Shown one piece after another: positions 9,029 to 17,211 of a stretch of 64,000 nucleotides of DNA (its first letter is position 1; the number at the start of each line of letters is the position of its first letter). The stretch comes from Tenacibaculum sp. 190130A14a (lineage in GTDB: Bacteria; Bacteroidota; Bacteroidia; Flavobacteriales; Flavobacteriaceae): assembly GCF_964048965.1 (NCBI RefSeq), contig NZ_OZ040189.1:1984001-2048000 (forward strand), in the 5' to 3' direction. The position numbers and the translations under genes were made by a program. The notes below the pieces were generated by a model that searched no databases, was not told the DNA's origin, and was given only the letters and a program-made list of their open reading frames with translations.

Positions 9029-10372
9029 TTAAATTCCTGTATAGTTTGATGGAGTTATTTGTTTTAATTCTTCTTTAATATCATTTGAAACATCTAAGGT
9101 ATCAATAAAACTAGCAATAGATTGCTGCGTGATTTTTTCGTTAGTTCTAGTCAATCCTTTTAATGCTTCGTATGGATTTGGATATGCTTCACGTCTAAGT
9201 ATTGTTTGAATAGCCTCTGCAGCAACTGCCCAATTATTTTCTAAATCTTCTTCAAACTTAGCTTCATTCAACAATAATTTATTTAACCCCTTTAATGTAG
9301 CTGTAAAAGCAATGATTGTATGTCCAAAAGGAACACCCACATTACGTAAAACAGTACTATCTGTTAAATCACGTTGCATACGAGAAATAGGTAATTTAGC
9401 AGCTAAATGCTCAAAAATAGCATTGGCTATTCCTAAGTTTCCTTCAGAGTTTTCAAAATCAATTGGATTTACTTTATGAGGCATCGCAGAAGACCCAACT
9501 TCTCCTGCTTTAATTTTTTGCTTGAAGTAGTCCATAGAGATATAAGTCCAAACATCTCTATCTAAGTCTATTAAAATAGTGTTGATACGTTTTAAACCAT
9601 CAAACAAAGAAGCCATATGGTCATAGTGCTCAATTTGCGTTGTTGGAAATGAATGGTGTAGTCCTAAAATTTCCTCAACAAAATGAGTTCCGAAGTTTTT
9701 CCAATCAATTGAAGGATATGCAACTTTATGAGCATTATAGTTTCCAGTTGCTCCGCCAAATTTAGCTGCGTGTGGTGTTTTTTGTAAATATAAAACTTGT
9801 TGATTTACACGTTCTACAAAAACAAAAAACTCCTTTCCTAATCTTGTAGGAGAAGCAGGTTGTCCATGGGTACGCGCTAACATAGGAATGTTTTCCCATT
9901 CTTCAGACAAAGTAGCTAATTTTGCTGTAAGACTATCTAAAGTAGGAAAGTACACCTCTTCCATTGCATCTTTAATTAATAAAGGAACAGAAGTGTTATT
10001 AATATCTTGAGAAGTTAACCCGAAATGGATAAATTCTTTATGCTTGTCTAAACCTAAGGCGTCAAACTTTTCTTTAATAAAATATTCAACTGCTTTCACA
10101 TCGTGATTTGTTACACTTTCTATATCCTTAACCTTTTGTGCATCGCTTGCTGTAAAAGATCCATAGATTTTACGTAACTCAGGATATAAATCTTTATTGA
10201 AATCAGCTAATTGTGGTAAAGGTATTTCACACAAAGCAATAAAATATTCGATTTCTACCTTCACTCTATATTTGATAAGTGCTTCTTCTGAGAAATAATC
10301 AGCTAACTTTTCTACTTTGTTTCTGTATCTACCATCAATAGGAGAGATGGCGTTTAAATGTGTTAAATTCAT
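9029..10372 (-). CDS. purB: Adenylosuccinate lyase
   Basis: The product is 447 residues from the ATG at 10372 (MNLTHLNAISPIDGRY). Nine extra in-frame codons reach 10399, but the -7 box at 10397-10404 overlaps them, so the shorter start is right. The fumarase/aspartase superfamily signature GSSAMPHKVNPIDFEN is present, as is HFGLTSQDINNTS and the catalytic-region ARTHGQPASPT. The enzyme cleaves SAICAR to AICAR and adenylosuccinate to AMP in purine synthesis. The length and the early HLNAISPIDGRY motif match the proteobacterial/Bacteroidota PurB form of ~455 residues. It is the first gene of a four-gene operon. Confidence 0.97.
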   Translation of the reverse strand: MNLTHLNAISPIDGRYRNKVEKLADYFSEEALIKYRVKVEIEYFIALCEIPLPQLADFNKDLYPELRKIYGSFTASDAQKVKDIESVTNHDVKAVEYFIKEKFDALGLDKHKEFIHFGLTSQDINNTSVPLLIKDAMEEVYFPTLDSLTAKLATLSEEWENIPMLARTHGQPASPTRLGKEFFVFVERVNQQVLYLQKTPHAAKFGGATGNYNAHKVAYPSIDWKNFGTHFVEEILGLHHSFPTTQIEHYDHMASLFDGLKRINTILIDLDRDVWTYISMDYFKQKIKAGEVGSSAMPHKVNPIDFENSEGNLGIANAIFEHLAAKLPISRMQRDLTDSTVLRNVGVPFGHTIIAFTATLKGLNKLLLNEAKFEEDLENNWAVAAEAIQTILRREAYPNPYEALKGLTRTNEKITQQSIASFIDTLDVSNDIKEELKQITPSNYTGI

Positions 10373-10396
10373 GATGTGTTGTTGTGTTGAAAGGCA

Positions 10397-10404
10397 CAAA
10401 AATA
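10397..10404 (-). promoter_or_regulatory. purB promoter -7 element (TATTTTTG)
   Basis: On the minus strand TATTTTTG fits TAnnTTTG and would start transcription near 10390, giving a leader of about 18 nt before the ATG at 10372. No clear -33 TTG is seen. Confidence 0.5.
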
Positions 10405-10445
10405 GAAAATACTATTCTTTTTCAGTTGATAATTGTAGAGTAATT

Positions 10446-11042
10446 TTAACGATAAACTTTTCGCTTTACAATTTTTAATTCTCCTTGTTTTTCAAGGTTT
10501 TTAATTACCCTTATTACGGTTTCTACGCGAAGTCCGAGTATATCTGCTATTTGCTGTCTTGTATAAGCTACTTTAAATGTAAATTTTCCAGTTACCTTAG
10601 AAACATCTGTTTTCAAATAGTCAATAAATCTAAGTACTCTATGTGCAGGTTCTTGACTAGATATTTCTGAGGCTATAATAGCCTTGTAATACAGTCTTTT
10701 GGCTAGGCTTTGGGTAATGTTTAAATGTATTTCTGGATGTTCTTTTAACAATTGAAAGAAATATTGCTTAGGAACCAATAAGATTTGACTGGTAACTAAA
10801 GTAACTGCACTTGCCGGATATTTGATATCAATAAACAAAGGAGGCTCTCCGAAGCTCTGTTCTTTGTAAAATATACCCTGAATGAATTCTTTACCATCTT
10901 CATTATAATTATTCATCTTAACGGCTCCACTCACAATTTGATAGTAATAACGAGCAGAGTCATTTTCGGAGAAGAGGGAAACATCTTTCTCAAATGTTTT
11001 TAAGGTTGCATTGTATTTTAGTAAAATTTCTTGTGGTATCAT
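10446..11042 (-). CDS. Crp/Fnr family transcriptional regulator
   Basis: The 198-residue protein has an N-terminal cyclic-nucleotide-binding-like beta barrel (residues ~15-120, VSLFSENDSARYYYQIVSGAVKMNNY ... GIFYKEQSFGEPPLF), a long dimerisation helix and a C-terminal HTH (residues ~145-198, TRQQIADILGLRVETVIRVIKNLEKQGELKI). There is no N-terminal cysteine cluster, so it is not an Fe-S FNR. It is divergent from a truncated hemoglobin gene, with the palindrome TTATGA-N6-TCATAA directly against its start codon. The arrangement suggests a regulator of oxygen, nitric oxide or nitrosative stress genes that also represses itself. The effector is unknown. Confidence 0.9.
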   Translation of the reverse strand: MIPQEILLKYNATLKTFEKDVSLFSENDSARYYYQIVSGAVKMNNYNEDGKEFIQGIFYKEQSFGEPPLFIDIKYPASAVTLVTSQILLVPKQYFFQLLKEHPEIHLNITQSLAKRLYYKAIIASEISSQEPAHRVLRFIDYLKTDVSKVTGKFTFKVAYTRQQIADILGLRVETVIRVIKNLEKQGELKIVKRKVYR

Positions 11043-11059
11043 TATGATTTAAGTCATAA
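11042..11059. promoter_or_regulatory. Crp/Fnr-type operator, copy 1
   Basis: TTATGA-TTTAAG-TCATAA is a palindrome with perfect 6-bp arms. Its centre is 33 bp upstream of the centre of the hemoglobin -7 box, i.e. about -41 to the predicted start (class II activator position). On the other strand it falls between the likely crp promoter and the crp ATG. Confidence 0.7.
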
Positions 11060-11071
11060 ATTGCAATTGTA

Positions 11072-11087
11072 TAAAGATATACTTTTG
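11072..11087. promoter_or_regulatory. Divergent -7 elements of crp and truncated hemoglobin
   Basis: TACTTTTG at 11080-11087 (+) is a perfect TAnnTTTG box for the hemoglobin gene, with TTG at 11061-11063 as possible -33. TATCTTTA on the minus strand at 11072-11079 is a one-mismatch box for the crp gene. Confidence 0.6.
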
Positions 11088-11111
11088 CTTTGAATTATTT
11101 AAAATAGAGAA

Positions 11112-11519
11112 ATGAAAACAAAGGAAATAGAAAATAGAGCAGATGTTTATTTATTGGTTTCAACTTTTTACGATAAAATTAAAAAGGATGATTTCATTGG
11201 CCCTATATTTTTAAGAATAATTTCAGAAGAAGAATGGGAAGATCATCTTCAAAAACTAACTGATTTTTGGGAAACCAATTTATTCTTTGTTAGAAAATTT
11301 AAAGGTAATCCAATGAAAGCTCATAAAGATGTAGATGCTCAGTTTAATCATGTCATTTCTCAAGAACATTTTGGACGATGGCTTCAGTTATGGTTTACAA
11401 CTATCGATGAGCTTTTTCATGGTAATAAAGCTACAGAAGCTAAAGAAAGAGCACGAAACATAGCCTCAATGCTCTTTTTTAGAATGTTTGAAGTGAAACC
11501 CAAACCAACAACTACATAA
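11112..11519 (+). CDS. Group III truncated hemoglobin
   Basis: The 135-residue globin has the group III pattern: YLLVSTFYDKIKKDDFIGPIF at the A/B helices, the W/F-rich EEEWEDHLQKLTDFWETNLF, and a distal part KAHKDV before the F helix, where the proximal His lies in ISQEHFGRWLQLW. Group III trHbs are cytoplasmic heme proteins linked to nitric-oxide or low-oxygen metabolism; the true ligand here is unknown. It is divergent from a Crp/Fnr regulator with a class-II-spaced operator. The 3' end overlaps the convergent membrane-protein gene by 8 bp. Confidence 0.93.
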   Translation: MKTKEIENRADVYLLVSTFYDKIKKDDFIGPIFLRIISEEEWEDHLQKLTDFWETNLFFVRKFKGNPMKAHKDVDAQFNHVISQEHFGRWLQLWFTTIDELFHGNKATEAKERARNIASMLFFRMFEVKPKPTTT

Positions 11520-11847
11520 GTTGATATATTATCAACAATATATTTCCAATAATATTAATTATAAACGCCCATACAATGGTTTTAAATGGTTGTTGGCTAA
11601 TAGCAGTTGCATTAGCACCCATTGCAGTAATGCATGAAAAAACTAGCGCAAATAAGTTAATTTTACCGTGTATGGCTAATGCGGCAGAAATAGAAGCAAT
11701 CATGGTTCCTACCATGATAAATACAACAGCTAATCCAATAGCATTTTCTTTTTCTTGATCAATCCTTTTATTGATAAGATTAATTATATTAAAACTAGAT
11801 TTTTCTTTTATTGAAGTGTTTACTGTGAATTGTTTAGTGATACTCAT
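11512..11847 (-). CDS. Small membrane protein co-regulated with truncated hemoglobin
   Basis: The 111-residue protein has a cytoplasmic N-terminus of ~35 residues (IINLINKRIDQEKENA) and three hydrophobic segments (LAVVFIMVGTMIASISAALAI, INLFALVFSCITAMGANATAI, TIVWAFIINIIGNILLIIYQ). No family is recognised. It converges on the hemoglobin gene with an 8-bp overlap and has its own TAAATTTG -7 box and operator copy, spaced exactly as at the hemoglobin promoter. This suggests membership of the same oxygen/nitrosative-stress regulon, for example as a membrane partner of a respiratory or detoxifying enzyme (inference). Confidence 0.75.
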   Translation of the reverse strand: MSITKQFTVNTSIKEKSSFNIINLINKRIDQEKENAIGLAVVFIMVGTMIASISAALAIHGKINLFALVFSCITAMGANATAISQQPFKTIVWAFIINIIGNILLIIYQLM

Positions 11848-11865
11848 GCCTTAAATATTTTACTA

Positions 11866-11873
11866 CAAATTTA
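11866..11873 (-). promoter_or_regulatory. -7 element TAAATTTG of the small membrane-protein gene
   Basis: It is a perfect TAnnTTTG on the minus strand, 19 bp upstream of the ATG. Its centre is 33 bp from the centre of operator copy 2. Confidence 0.65.
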
Positions 11874-11893
11874 TTTGCAAATACCTAAGAAGT

Positions 11894-11911
11894 TTATGAC
11901 CCTAATCATAA
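11894..11911. promoter_or_regulatory. Crp/Fnr-type operator, copy 2
   Basis: TTATGA-CCCTAA-TCATAA has the same perfect arms and 6-bp spacing as copy 1 but an unrelated spacer, as expected for a conserved binding site rather than a chance duplication. Confidence 0.7.
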
Positions 11912-11978
11912 ACGAAAAATAAGTTTAAGTTTAATTATTTAAGAGATATTTTTATCTTCACATTTTAAAAGATTTTGC

Positions 11979-13997
11979 GTGCAAACAATTACACTCATTT
12001 ATATTTTACTGGCACTTTTTTTAGGTGTTTTTATAGCTTTTTTTCAATACTTTTTTAAGGTAAAGAGAAAACCGAAAATTACAATTCTATTATTTGTATT
12101 GAAAACTCTTAGTGTGTTTTTGTTGCTGTTACTATTATTAAACCCTAAAATAACAGTAAGTTCCATAGTTAATCAAAAACCAATTTTAGCGATACTTTCA
12201 GACAATTCGTCATCTATCCCTTTTTTTAAGGAAAATGAAAATTTAGAAAAATTTGTTGCCAACATAGTTGAAGATGATGAATTGAAGAACAAATTTGATA
12301 TTAAAAAATATGGATTTGGAAACGGGTTGTTGGCAAACGATTCTTTAAATTTTACTGAAAAACAAACCAATATATCCAAGTCCTTAAAAGAGGTAAACGA
12401 GTTGTTAAAAGGAAGTCTAGGGGGAGTTTTATTATTATCTGATGGAAATCAAACAATAGGAAATGATTATGAATTTACCAATTCTAAATTGAGTGTATAT
12501 CCAATTGCTTTTGGTGATACAACTTCCTACCAAGATGTTCAAATTTCACAGCTTAATGTGAATCGATATAGTTATTTAAAAAATAAGTTCCCTGTAGAGG
12601 CATTTATTCATTATAAAGGGAAAAAAGAAGTTTCTGTTAGGTATTCAATTGCAACAAAAGGGAGTAATGTATTTAGTCAAAATATAAAGTTATCAGCAAA
12701 AAATAATACAAAAACCGTTGTTGCTAATTTAGAATCTGATGAAGTTGGAACACATTTTTATACGGCATCCGTTAGTCAGATTGAAGGAGAAAAAAACACA
12801 AAAAATAACCGTAAAAATTTCTCTATTGAGGTCATTGATGAACAACAAAAAGGAGCCATATTAGCTTCTAGTTTACACCCTGATTTAGGAGCTATTAAAA
12901 GAGCTTTAGAAAGTAATAAAAAGCGAAGTGTTGATGTTTTTGTTAGAGATTTTTCAAAAATAAAAAACACTGATTATCAGTTTTTTATATTGTTTCAACC
13001 AAATAATTACTTTAATGATTTTCTTTCAGGTTTAAAGTCCAATTTTTTAATTATTACAGGAGAAAATACTGATTGGAACTATCTAAATTCAAGGGAATTA
13101 GGGTTTCAAAAAAATGCCATTAGCCAATCTGAAAATTATGAAGCATTTTACAATGAAAGTTTTTTAACCTTTCAACAAAAAAATATAGGTTTTAATCAAT
13201 TTCCTCCATTGAAAGATAAGTTTGGAAAACTGTCTTTAAATCAAGAAGCACAAGTGCTATTATTTCAAAAAATAACAGGCGTTAAATCTAATGAACCTTT
13301 ATTGGCTACTTTTGAAAAAGCCAATAGCAAATATGCAACCTTATTTGGTGAGGGAATTTGGAAATGGAGGGCGAATTCCTTTTTAAGAAATGATTCGTTT
13401 GAAGAGTTTGATTCATTTTTAGGATCAATAATTCAATACATTTCGTCAAACAAGAAAAGAAATCGATTAGAGGTTACTTATAAGAAGTTATATCCTGCAA
13501 ATACAAGCATTCAAATCTCTGCTTTTTATTTAGATAAGAATTATTTGTTTGATAGTAGAGCAAGCCTATGGTTGTCATTAACTAGTAAAGAAACTGGAGA
13601 AGAAAGAAGATTTCCAATGTCTTTAAAAAGTAATTCTTACGTAGCAATTTTAGAAGATGTATTACCTGGTGAATATGATTTTAAAGTTTCTGTAGATAGT
13701 CAATCGATCAATAGAAGAGGGACTTTTAGAGTAACAGATTATGAAGTAGAAGAGCAGTTTACGAACGCCAATGTAAATAAGTTAGCAAATTTAGCAAGTA
13801 ATACTCAAGGACGTTTGTTTTACAAGACAGAATTTGAGAATTTAAAAGCTGCATTAATCAATAACAAGAACTACTATACCATTCAATCTTCAAATGAGAC
13901 AGAACGTAATTTAATTGATTGGAAATGGATTTTGTTTGTAGCGGTATTATTACTAACTCTAGAATGGTTTATCAGAAAATACTATGGTAAAATTTAA
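11979..13997 (+). CDS. Membrane protein with degenerate von Willebrand A domain
   Basis: The 672-residue protein starts at GTG 11979 (QTITLIYILLALFLG). Two N-terminal membrane helices (residues ~5-25 and ~35-55) and one C-terminal helix (~650-668, WKWILFVAVLLLTLEWFI) enclose a large periplasmic or cytoplasmic region. A VWA-like fold begins ILAILSDNSSS (DxSxS metal-site motif, ~residue 70) with LLLSDGNQ about 80 residues later. The middle resembles the glutamine-amidotransferase-like region of BatA-like proteins of Bacteroidota. Its role is unknown, perhaps envelope assembly or stress. The thioesterase gene follows after 64 bp. Function is not assigned. Confidence 0.7.
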   Translation: MQTITLIYILLALFLGVFIAFFQYFFKVKRKPKITILLFVLKTLSVFLLLLLLLNPKITVSSIVNQKPILAILSDNSSSIPFFKENENLEKFVANIVEDDELKNKFDIKKYGFGNGLLANDSLNFTEKQTNISKSLKEVNELLKGSLGGVLLLSDGNQTIGNDYEFTNSKLSVYPIAFGDTTSYQDVQISQLNVNRYSYLKNKFPVEAFIHYKGKKEVSVRYSIATKGSNVFSQNIKLSAKNNTKTVVANLESDEVGTHFYTASVSQIEGEKNTKNNRKNFSIEVIDEQQKGAILASSLHPDLGAIKRALESNKKRSVDVFVRDFSKIKNTDYQFFILFQPNNYFNDFLSGLKSNFLIITGENTDWNYLNSRELGFQKNAISQSENYEAFYNESFLTFQQKNIGFNQFPPLKDKFGKLSLNQEAQVLLFQKITGVKSNEPLLATFEKANSKYATLFGEGIWKWRANSFLRNDSFEEFDSFLGSIIQYISSNKKRNRLEVTYKKLYPANTSIQISAFYLDKNYLFDSRASLWLSLTSKETGEERRFPMSLKSNSYVAILEDVLPGEYDFKVSVDSQSINRRGTFRVTDYEVEEQFTNANVNKLANLASNTQGRLFYKTEFENLKAALINNKNYYTIQSSNETERNLIDWKWILFVAVLLLTLEWFIRKYYGKI

Positions 13998-14061
13998 AAA
14001 AGAGATGGTAGTTATTAGTTTAAAAATTGAATTTGGAAGACCTTTGTAGTAAATAAGTAAT

Positions 14062-14451
14062 ATGAGATTTCACACAAGAAAATGGGTAAAACCTGAAGAT
14101 TTAAATCCAAATGGAACTTTATTTGGAGGACGTTTATTGCAATGGATTGATGAAGAAGTAGCATTGTATGCTATTATTCAGTTGGAAATACCAAAAACAG
14201 TGACCAAATTCATGTCTGAAATTGATTTTGTAAGTTCTGCAAGGCAAGGGGATATTATAGAAATTGGTATAGAGGTTGTAAAATTTGGTAGGTCTTCAAT
14301 TACCTTAAATTGCGAGGTTAGAAATAAGATAACACGTAAAACAATAATTGCCATTGATAAAATAATTATGGTTTCTTTAGATGATAAAGGAAAACCAGTA
14401 GCACATGGTAAAACAAAGGTTGAATACGTTAAAGATCGATTAAACGAGTAA
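14062..14451 (+). CDS. Acyl-CoA thioesterase, hotdog fold (YciA/BFIT type)
   Basis: The 129-residue protein is a single hotdog domain. It has NPNGTLFGGRLLQWIDEEVALYAII, which carries the helix with the catalytic acidic residue typical of the 4HBT/YciA group, then KFMSEIDFVSSARQGDIIEIGIEVVKFGRSSITLNCEV. It would hydrolyse acyl-CoA thioesters in the cytoplasm; chain-length preference is not readable. The family normally acts as a hexamer. It stands alone between the VWA-like gene and the His-rich protein. Confidence 0.93.
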   Translation: MRFHTRKWVKPEDLNPNGTLFGGRLLQWIDEEVALYAIIQLEIPKTVTKFMSEIDFVSSARQGDIIEIGIEVVKFGRSSITLNCEVRNKITRKTIIAIDKIIMVSLDDKGKPVAHGKTKVEYVKDRLNE

Positions 14452-14470
14452 CCAATTCACAAAACTTTGT

Positions 14471-14478
14471 TACTTTTG
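14471..14478 (+). promoter_or_regulatory. -7 element of the second His-rich/TonB receptor operon
   Basis: TACTTTTG matches TAnnTTTG exactly and lies 17 bp before the ATG at 14495. No convincing -33 is visible. Confidence 0.55.
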
Positions 14479-14494
14479 TAGTATAGAAATAAGC

Positions 14495-14827
14495 ATGAAA
14501 AACTTACTAATCATATTGTTAACCTCTTTATTGTTAATGCCTCCGTTGCATGCGCATAACGATGTAGTGGTATATGATAGTTTAACGGAACATGTTGATA
14601 TTGATGATGCACATGAAGAAATTCATCATCAAAATGATTCTGAAGAAGATAAAGATACAGAACACCACCATCATTGTACTGTAGTTAGTTTTTCTGCTGA
14701 ATATATTCCTGTAAATACAGACTTTAAAATAGTTCCTTTGTTTGAGTTAAAACAAGAAATTAATTTTTATCAAAGTCCATATAGCTTTTCTTTTTTAAAC
14801 GGTGTTTTTCAACCACCTAAAGCTTAA
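14495..14827 (+). CDS. Exported His-rich small protein upstream of second TonB receptor
   Basis: The 110-residue protein has a signal peptide (MKNLLIILLTSLLLMPPLHA) and then an acidic/His-rich stretch: DIDDAHEEIHHQNDSEED and TEHHHHC. The end is NGVFQPPKA. The signal peptide, His/Asp/Cys cluster, ~110-residue size, Pro-Pro near the C-terminus and position before a TonB receptor repeat the pattern of the gene at 6846-7175, although the sequences are divergent. A metal-binding periplasmic role is inferred. The gap to the receptor is 96 bp. Confidence 0.7.
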   Translation: MKNLLIILLTSLLLMPPLHAHNDVVVYDSLTEHVDIDDAHEEIHHQNDSEEDKDTEHHHHCTVVSFSAEYIPVNTDFKIVPLFELKQEINFYQSPYSFSFLNGVFQPPKA

Positions 14828-14923
14828 TTAATTATATAAGTATCGCTCATTTAGAGCCCTAAATATGCATCTTTTCAAAAGAGAAGATGTCGTATATATA
14901 TTATAATTAATTTAAGCATATAC

Positions 14924-17077
14924 ATGATAAAACATATATTTCTAGTCCTTGCAATAGGACTATTAGCAACCAGTGTATCTGGGCAAAATGCTATACAATT
15001 TAAGGTGCTTTCTGATGAAAAAGATCCAATAGTAGGAGCATCTGTATACATTAAAAATACAAGCATTGGTTCGGAAACTGATTTAGATGGATTGGCATCG
15101 ATCAATAATATTCCAAATGGAAAACAAACCTTCATTATTTCATTTATGGGGTTTGAAACTGTTGAGGAAACCTTAGAATTTCCAAATAATAAAAATCTAA
15201 TCACCATTGAACTACATGAAGACGAAGAAACTTTAGATGCAGTAGTGATACAATCTACCAGAAGTAAGCGTTCTATAGCAGAAATACCCACAAGAATAGA
15301 AGTAGTGGGAGCAGAGGAATTAGGTGAAAAGGCTGTAATGAATTCAGCAAATATTGCTATGGTACTAAGAGAAAGTACAGGGATTCAAATGCAGCAAACG
15401 TCCGCAAACTCTGCAAATCAATCCATAAGAATACAAGGGCTTGATGGACGTTTTACACAGTTGTTGAAGGACGGTTTTCCTTTATTTGGAGGCTTTTCAA
15501 GCGGATTAAGCATCATGCAAATTCCACCGTTAGACTTACAGCAAGTAGAAATTGTAAAAGGAAGTTCTTCAACCTTATATGGTGGAGGAGCTATTGCAGG
15601 GTTGGTAAACTTAGTTTCTAAACAACCAAAAGAGGAACGAGAGATAAAACTCATGTATGATCAAACTTCTAGAAATGGAAGTACTTTAAATGCGTTTTAC
15701 AGTGAAAAGTATGGTAAGTTTGGAATGACCTTATATACTTCTGGAAATCTACAAAAGGCAACCGATTTAAATAATGATCATTTTACAGACATTCCTAAAG
15801 TAAGAAGCTTTAGTGTGAATCCTTCATTTTTCTATTATCCCAATGAAAATGAAACATGGAGATTCAACCTAAATACTACCTTAGAAAATAGAATAGGCGG
15901 AGATGCAGATGTTATTAATGGTAGTCCTAGTCCGGAACATAACTTTTATGAAGAGAATACATCTGAACGATATGCCACACAATTGAGCTATAGTAATCAA
16001 TTGTCGGATGATAAAAGCTTTAGTTTTAAAAATAGTGTGAGTTATTTCAAACGTGATTTATTAATGCCAAACATGCAATTCAAAGGAAAGCAATGGGCCA
16101 CTTTTACGGAAGCAACTTACAATACTTATAAGGAGAAACTGGATTGGGTTTTTGGAGGAAACATCGTTAGTGAAAACTTTAATGAAGATGAAGTGTCTAC
16201 TATTGATAGGAGTTATTCACAATTTACTACAGGAATATTTGCGCAAAACAATTGGAGAGTATCTGAGGTAGTTACACTAGAAAGTGGATTGAGAACCGAT
16301 TACAACAATAATTATGGGGTATTTGTGCTTCCTAGAGCTTCTATCCATATAAAATATTGTGAGCATCTATCGAGTAGAATAGGAGGAGGGTTAGGATATA
16401 AAATACCAACTATCTTTACGGAAGAAGGGGAGCAACGTTCTTATGAAAATGTATTACCAATTAATGCAAATAACTTTGAAGCTGAAACATCTATTGGTTT
16501 TAATGGTGATTTAAATTATAAAACCAAAATATTCAATGAGCATGTTTCATTATCATTTAATCAGTTGTTCTTTTATACACAGTTAAAGAACTCACTTGTT
16601 TTACAAAATAACGGCACAAATTATGAGTTTATCAATTCAAAAAGTTTGTTGAATAGTTATGGTGCAGAAACCAATTTAAAACTTAAGTATAAAGATTTTA
16701 TATTATTTACCAATTATGCTTTTAATAATGTTAAGTTGAACGGAAATCAAAAAGCATTGACTCCAAGGCATAGTATTGGAGGAGTTTTAATGTATGAGGT
16801 ACATGATAAGTGGAGAATAGGATATGAAGCCTATTATAAAAGTTCACAATTAAGAAATGATCTTACAGAAACCCCAGATTTTTGGACAATGGGCTTTATG
16901 GCAATGAGAACTTTTGGTAAAATAAGTGTTTATGCAAACTTTGAGAACTTTACAGATACCAAGCAACAAAACTATCAATCTATGGTAACACCTCCTCATA
17001 ATGATCCTGATTTTACAGACATTTGGGCACCTACCGATGGATTTATTTTTAATACAGGAATTTTGATCGCATTATAA
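14924..17077 (+). CDS. TonB-dependent outer-membrane receptor
   Basis: The 717-residue protein has a signal peptide (KHIFLVLAIGLLATSVSGQ), a CarboxypepD_reg-like domain (~residues 20-105, VLSDEKDPIVGASVYIKNTSIGSETDLDG), a plug (~110-235, SIRIQGLDGRFTQLLKDGFPLFGG ... LQQVEIVKGSSSTLYGGGAIAG) and a barrel ending in a hydrophobic strand (FIFNTGILIAL). It follows the His-rich small protein and is closed by a terminator. The substrate is unknown. The partner protein argues for a metal complex or metallophore; the plug pattern is also compatible with siderophore or vitamin B12 types. Confidence 0.9.
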   Translation: MIKHIFLVLAIGLLATSVSGQNAIQFKVLSDEKDPIVGASVYIKNTSIGSETDLDGLASINNIPNGKQTFIISFMGFETVEETLEFPNNKNLITIELHEDEETLDAVVIQSTRSKRSIAEIPTRIEVVGAEELGEKAVMNSANIAMVLRESTGIQMQQTSANSANQSIRIQGLDGRFTQLLKDGFPLFGGFSSGLSIMQIPPLDLQQVEIVKGSSSTLYGGGAIAGLVNLVSKQPKEEREIKLMYDQTSRNGSTLNAFYSEKYGKFGMTLYTSGNLQKATDLNNDHFTDIPKVRSFSVNPSFFYYPNENETWRFNLNTTLENRIGGDADVINGSPSPEHNFYEENTSERYATQLSYSNQLSDDKSFSFKNSVSYFKRDLLMPNMQFKGKQWATFTEATYNTYKEKLDWVFGGNIVSENFNEDEVSTIDRSYSQFTTGIFAQNNWRVSEVVTLESGLRTDYNNNYGVFVLPRASIHIKYCEHLSSRIGGGLGYKIPTIFTEEGEQRSYENVLPINANNFEAETSIGFNGDLNYKTKIFNEHVSLSFNQLFFYTQLKNSLVLQNNGTNYEFINSKSLLNSYGAETNLKLKYKDFILFTNYAFNNVKLNGNQKALTPRHSIGGVLMYEVHDKWRIGYEAYYKSSQLRNDLTETPDFWTMGFMAMRTFGKISVYANFENFTDTKQQNYQSMVTPPHNDPDFTDIWAPTDGFIFNTGILIAL

Positions 17078-17082
17078 GCAAA

Positions 17083-17107
17083 GAGGGAGCTGCAAGCTCC
17101 TTTTTTT
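17083..17107 (+). terminator. Terminator after the second TonB receptor
   Basis: GGAGCT-GCA-AGCTCC (17086-17100) is followed by seven T residues, directly after the receptor stop. Confidence 0.88.
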
Positions 17108-17211
17108 ATTTTTCATTTAAAGCCTGTAACCTTGGAATTTGAGCTATAAGGAGACCAATGTGTGTATGCTGATTGAGATTAAATGAGTATTTTTACAAAA
17201 AAACTTATATA

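Noticed and set aside
10372..10399. Longer purB start at 10399
   Set aside because: The -7 box at 10397-10404 overlaps it, so the codon would be at or upstream of the transcript start; the start at 10372 also matches the family's N-terminus.
13998..14061. Possible tRNA in short intergenic gaps
   Set aside because: No T-loop, acceptor or CCA pattern was found in this or the other gaps searched by eye.
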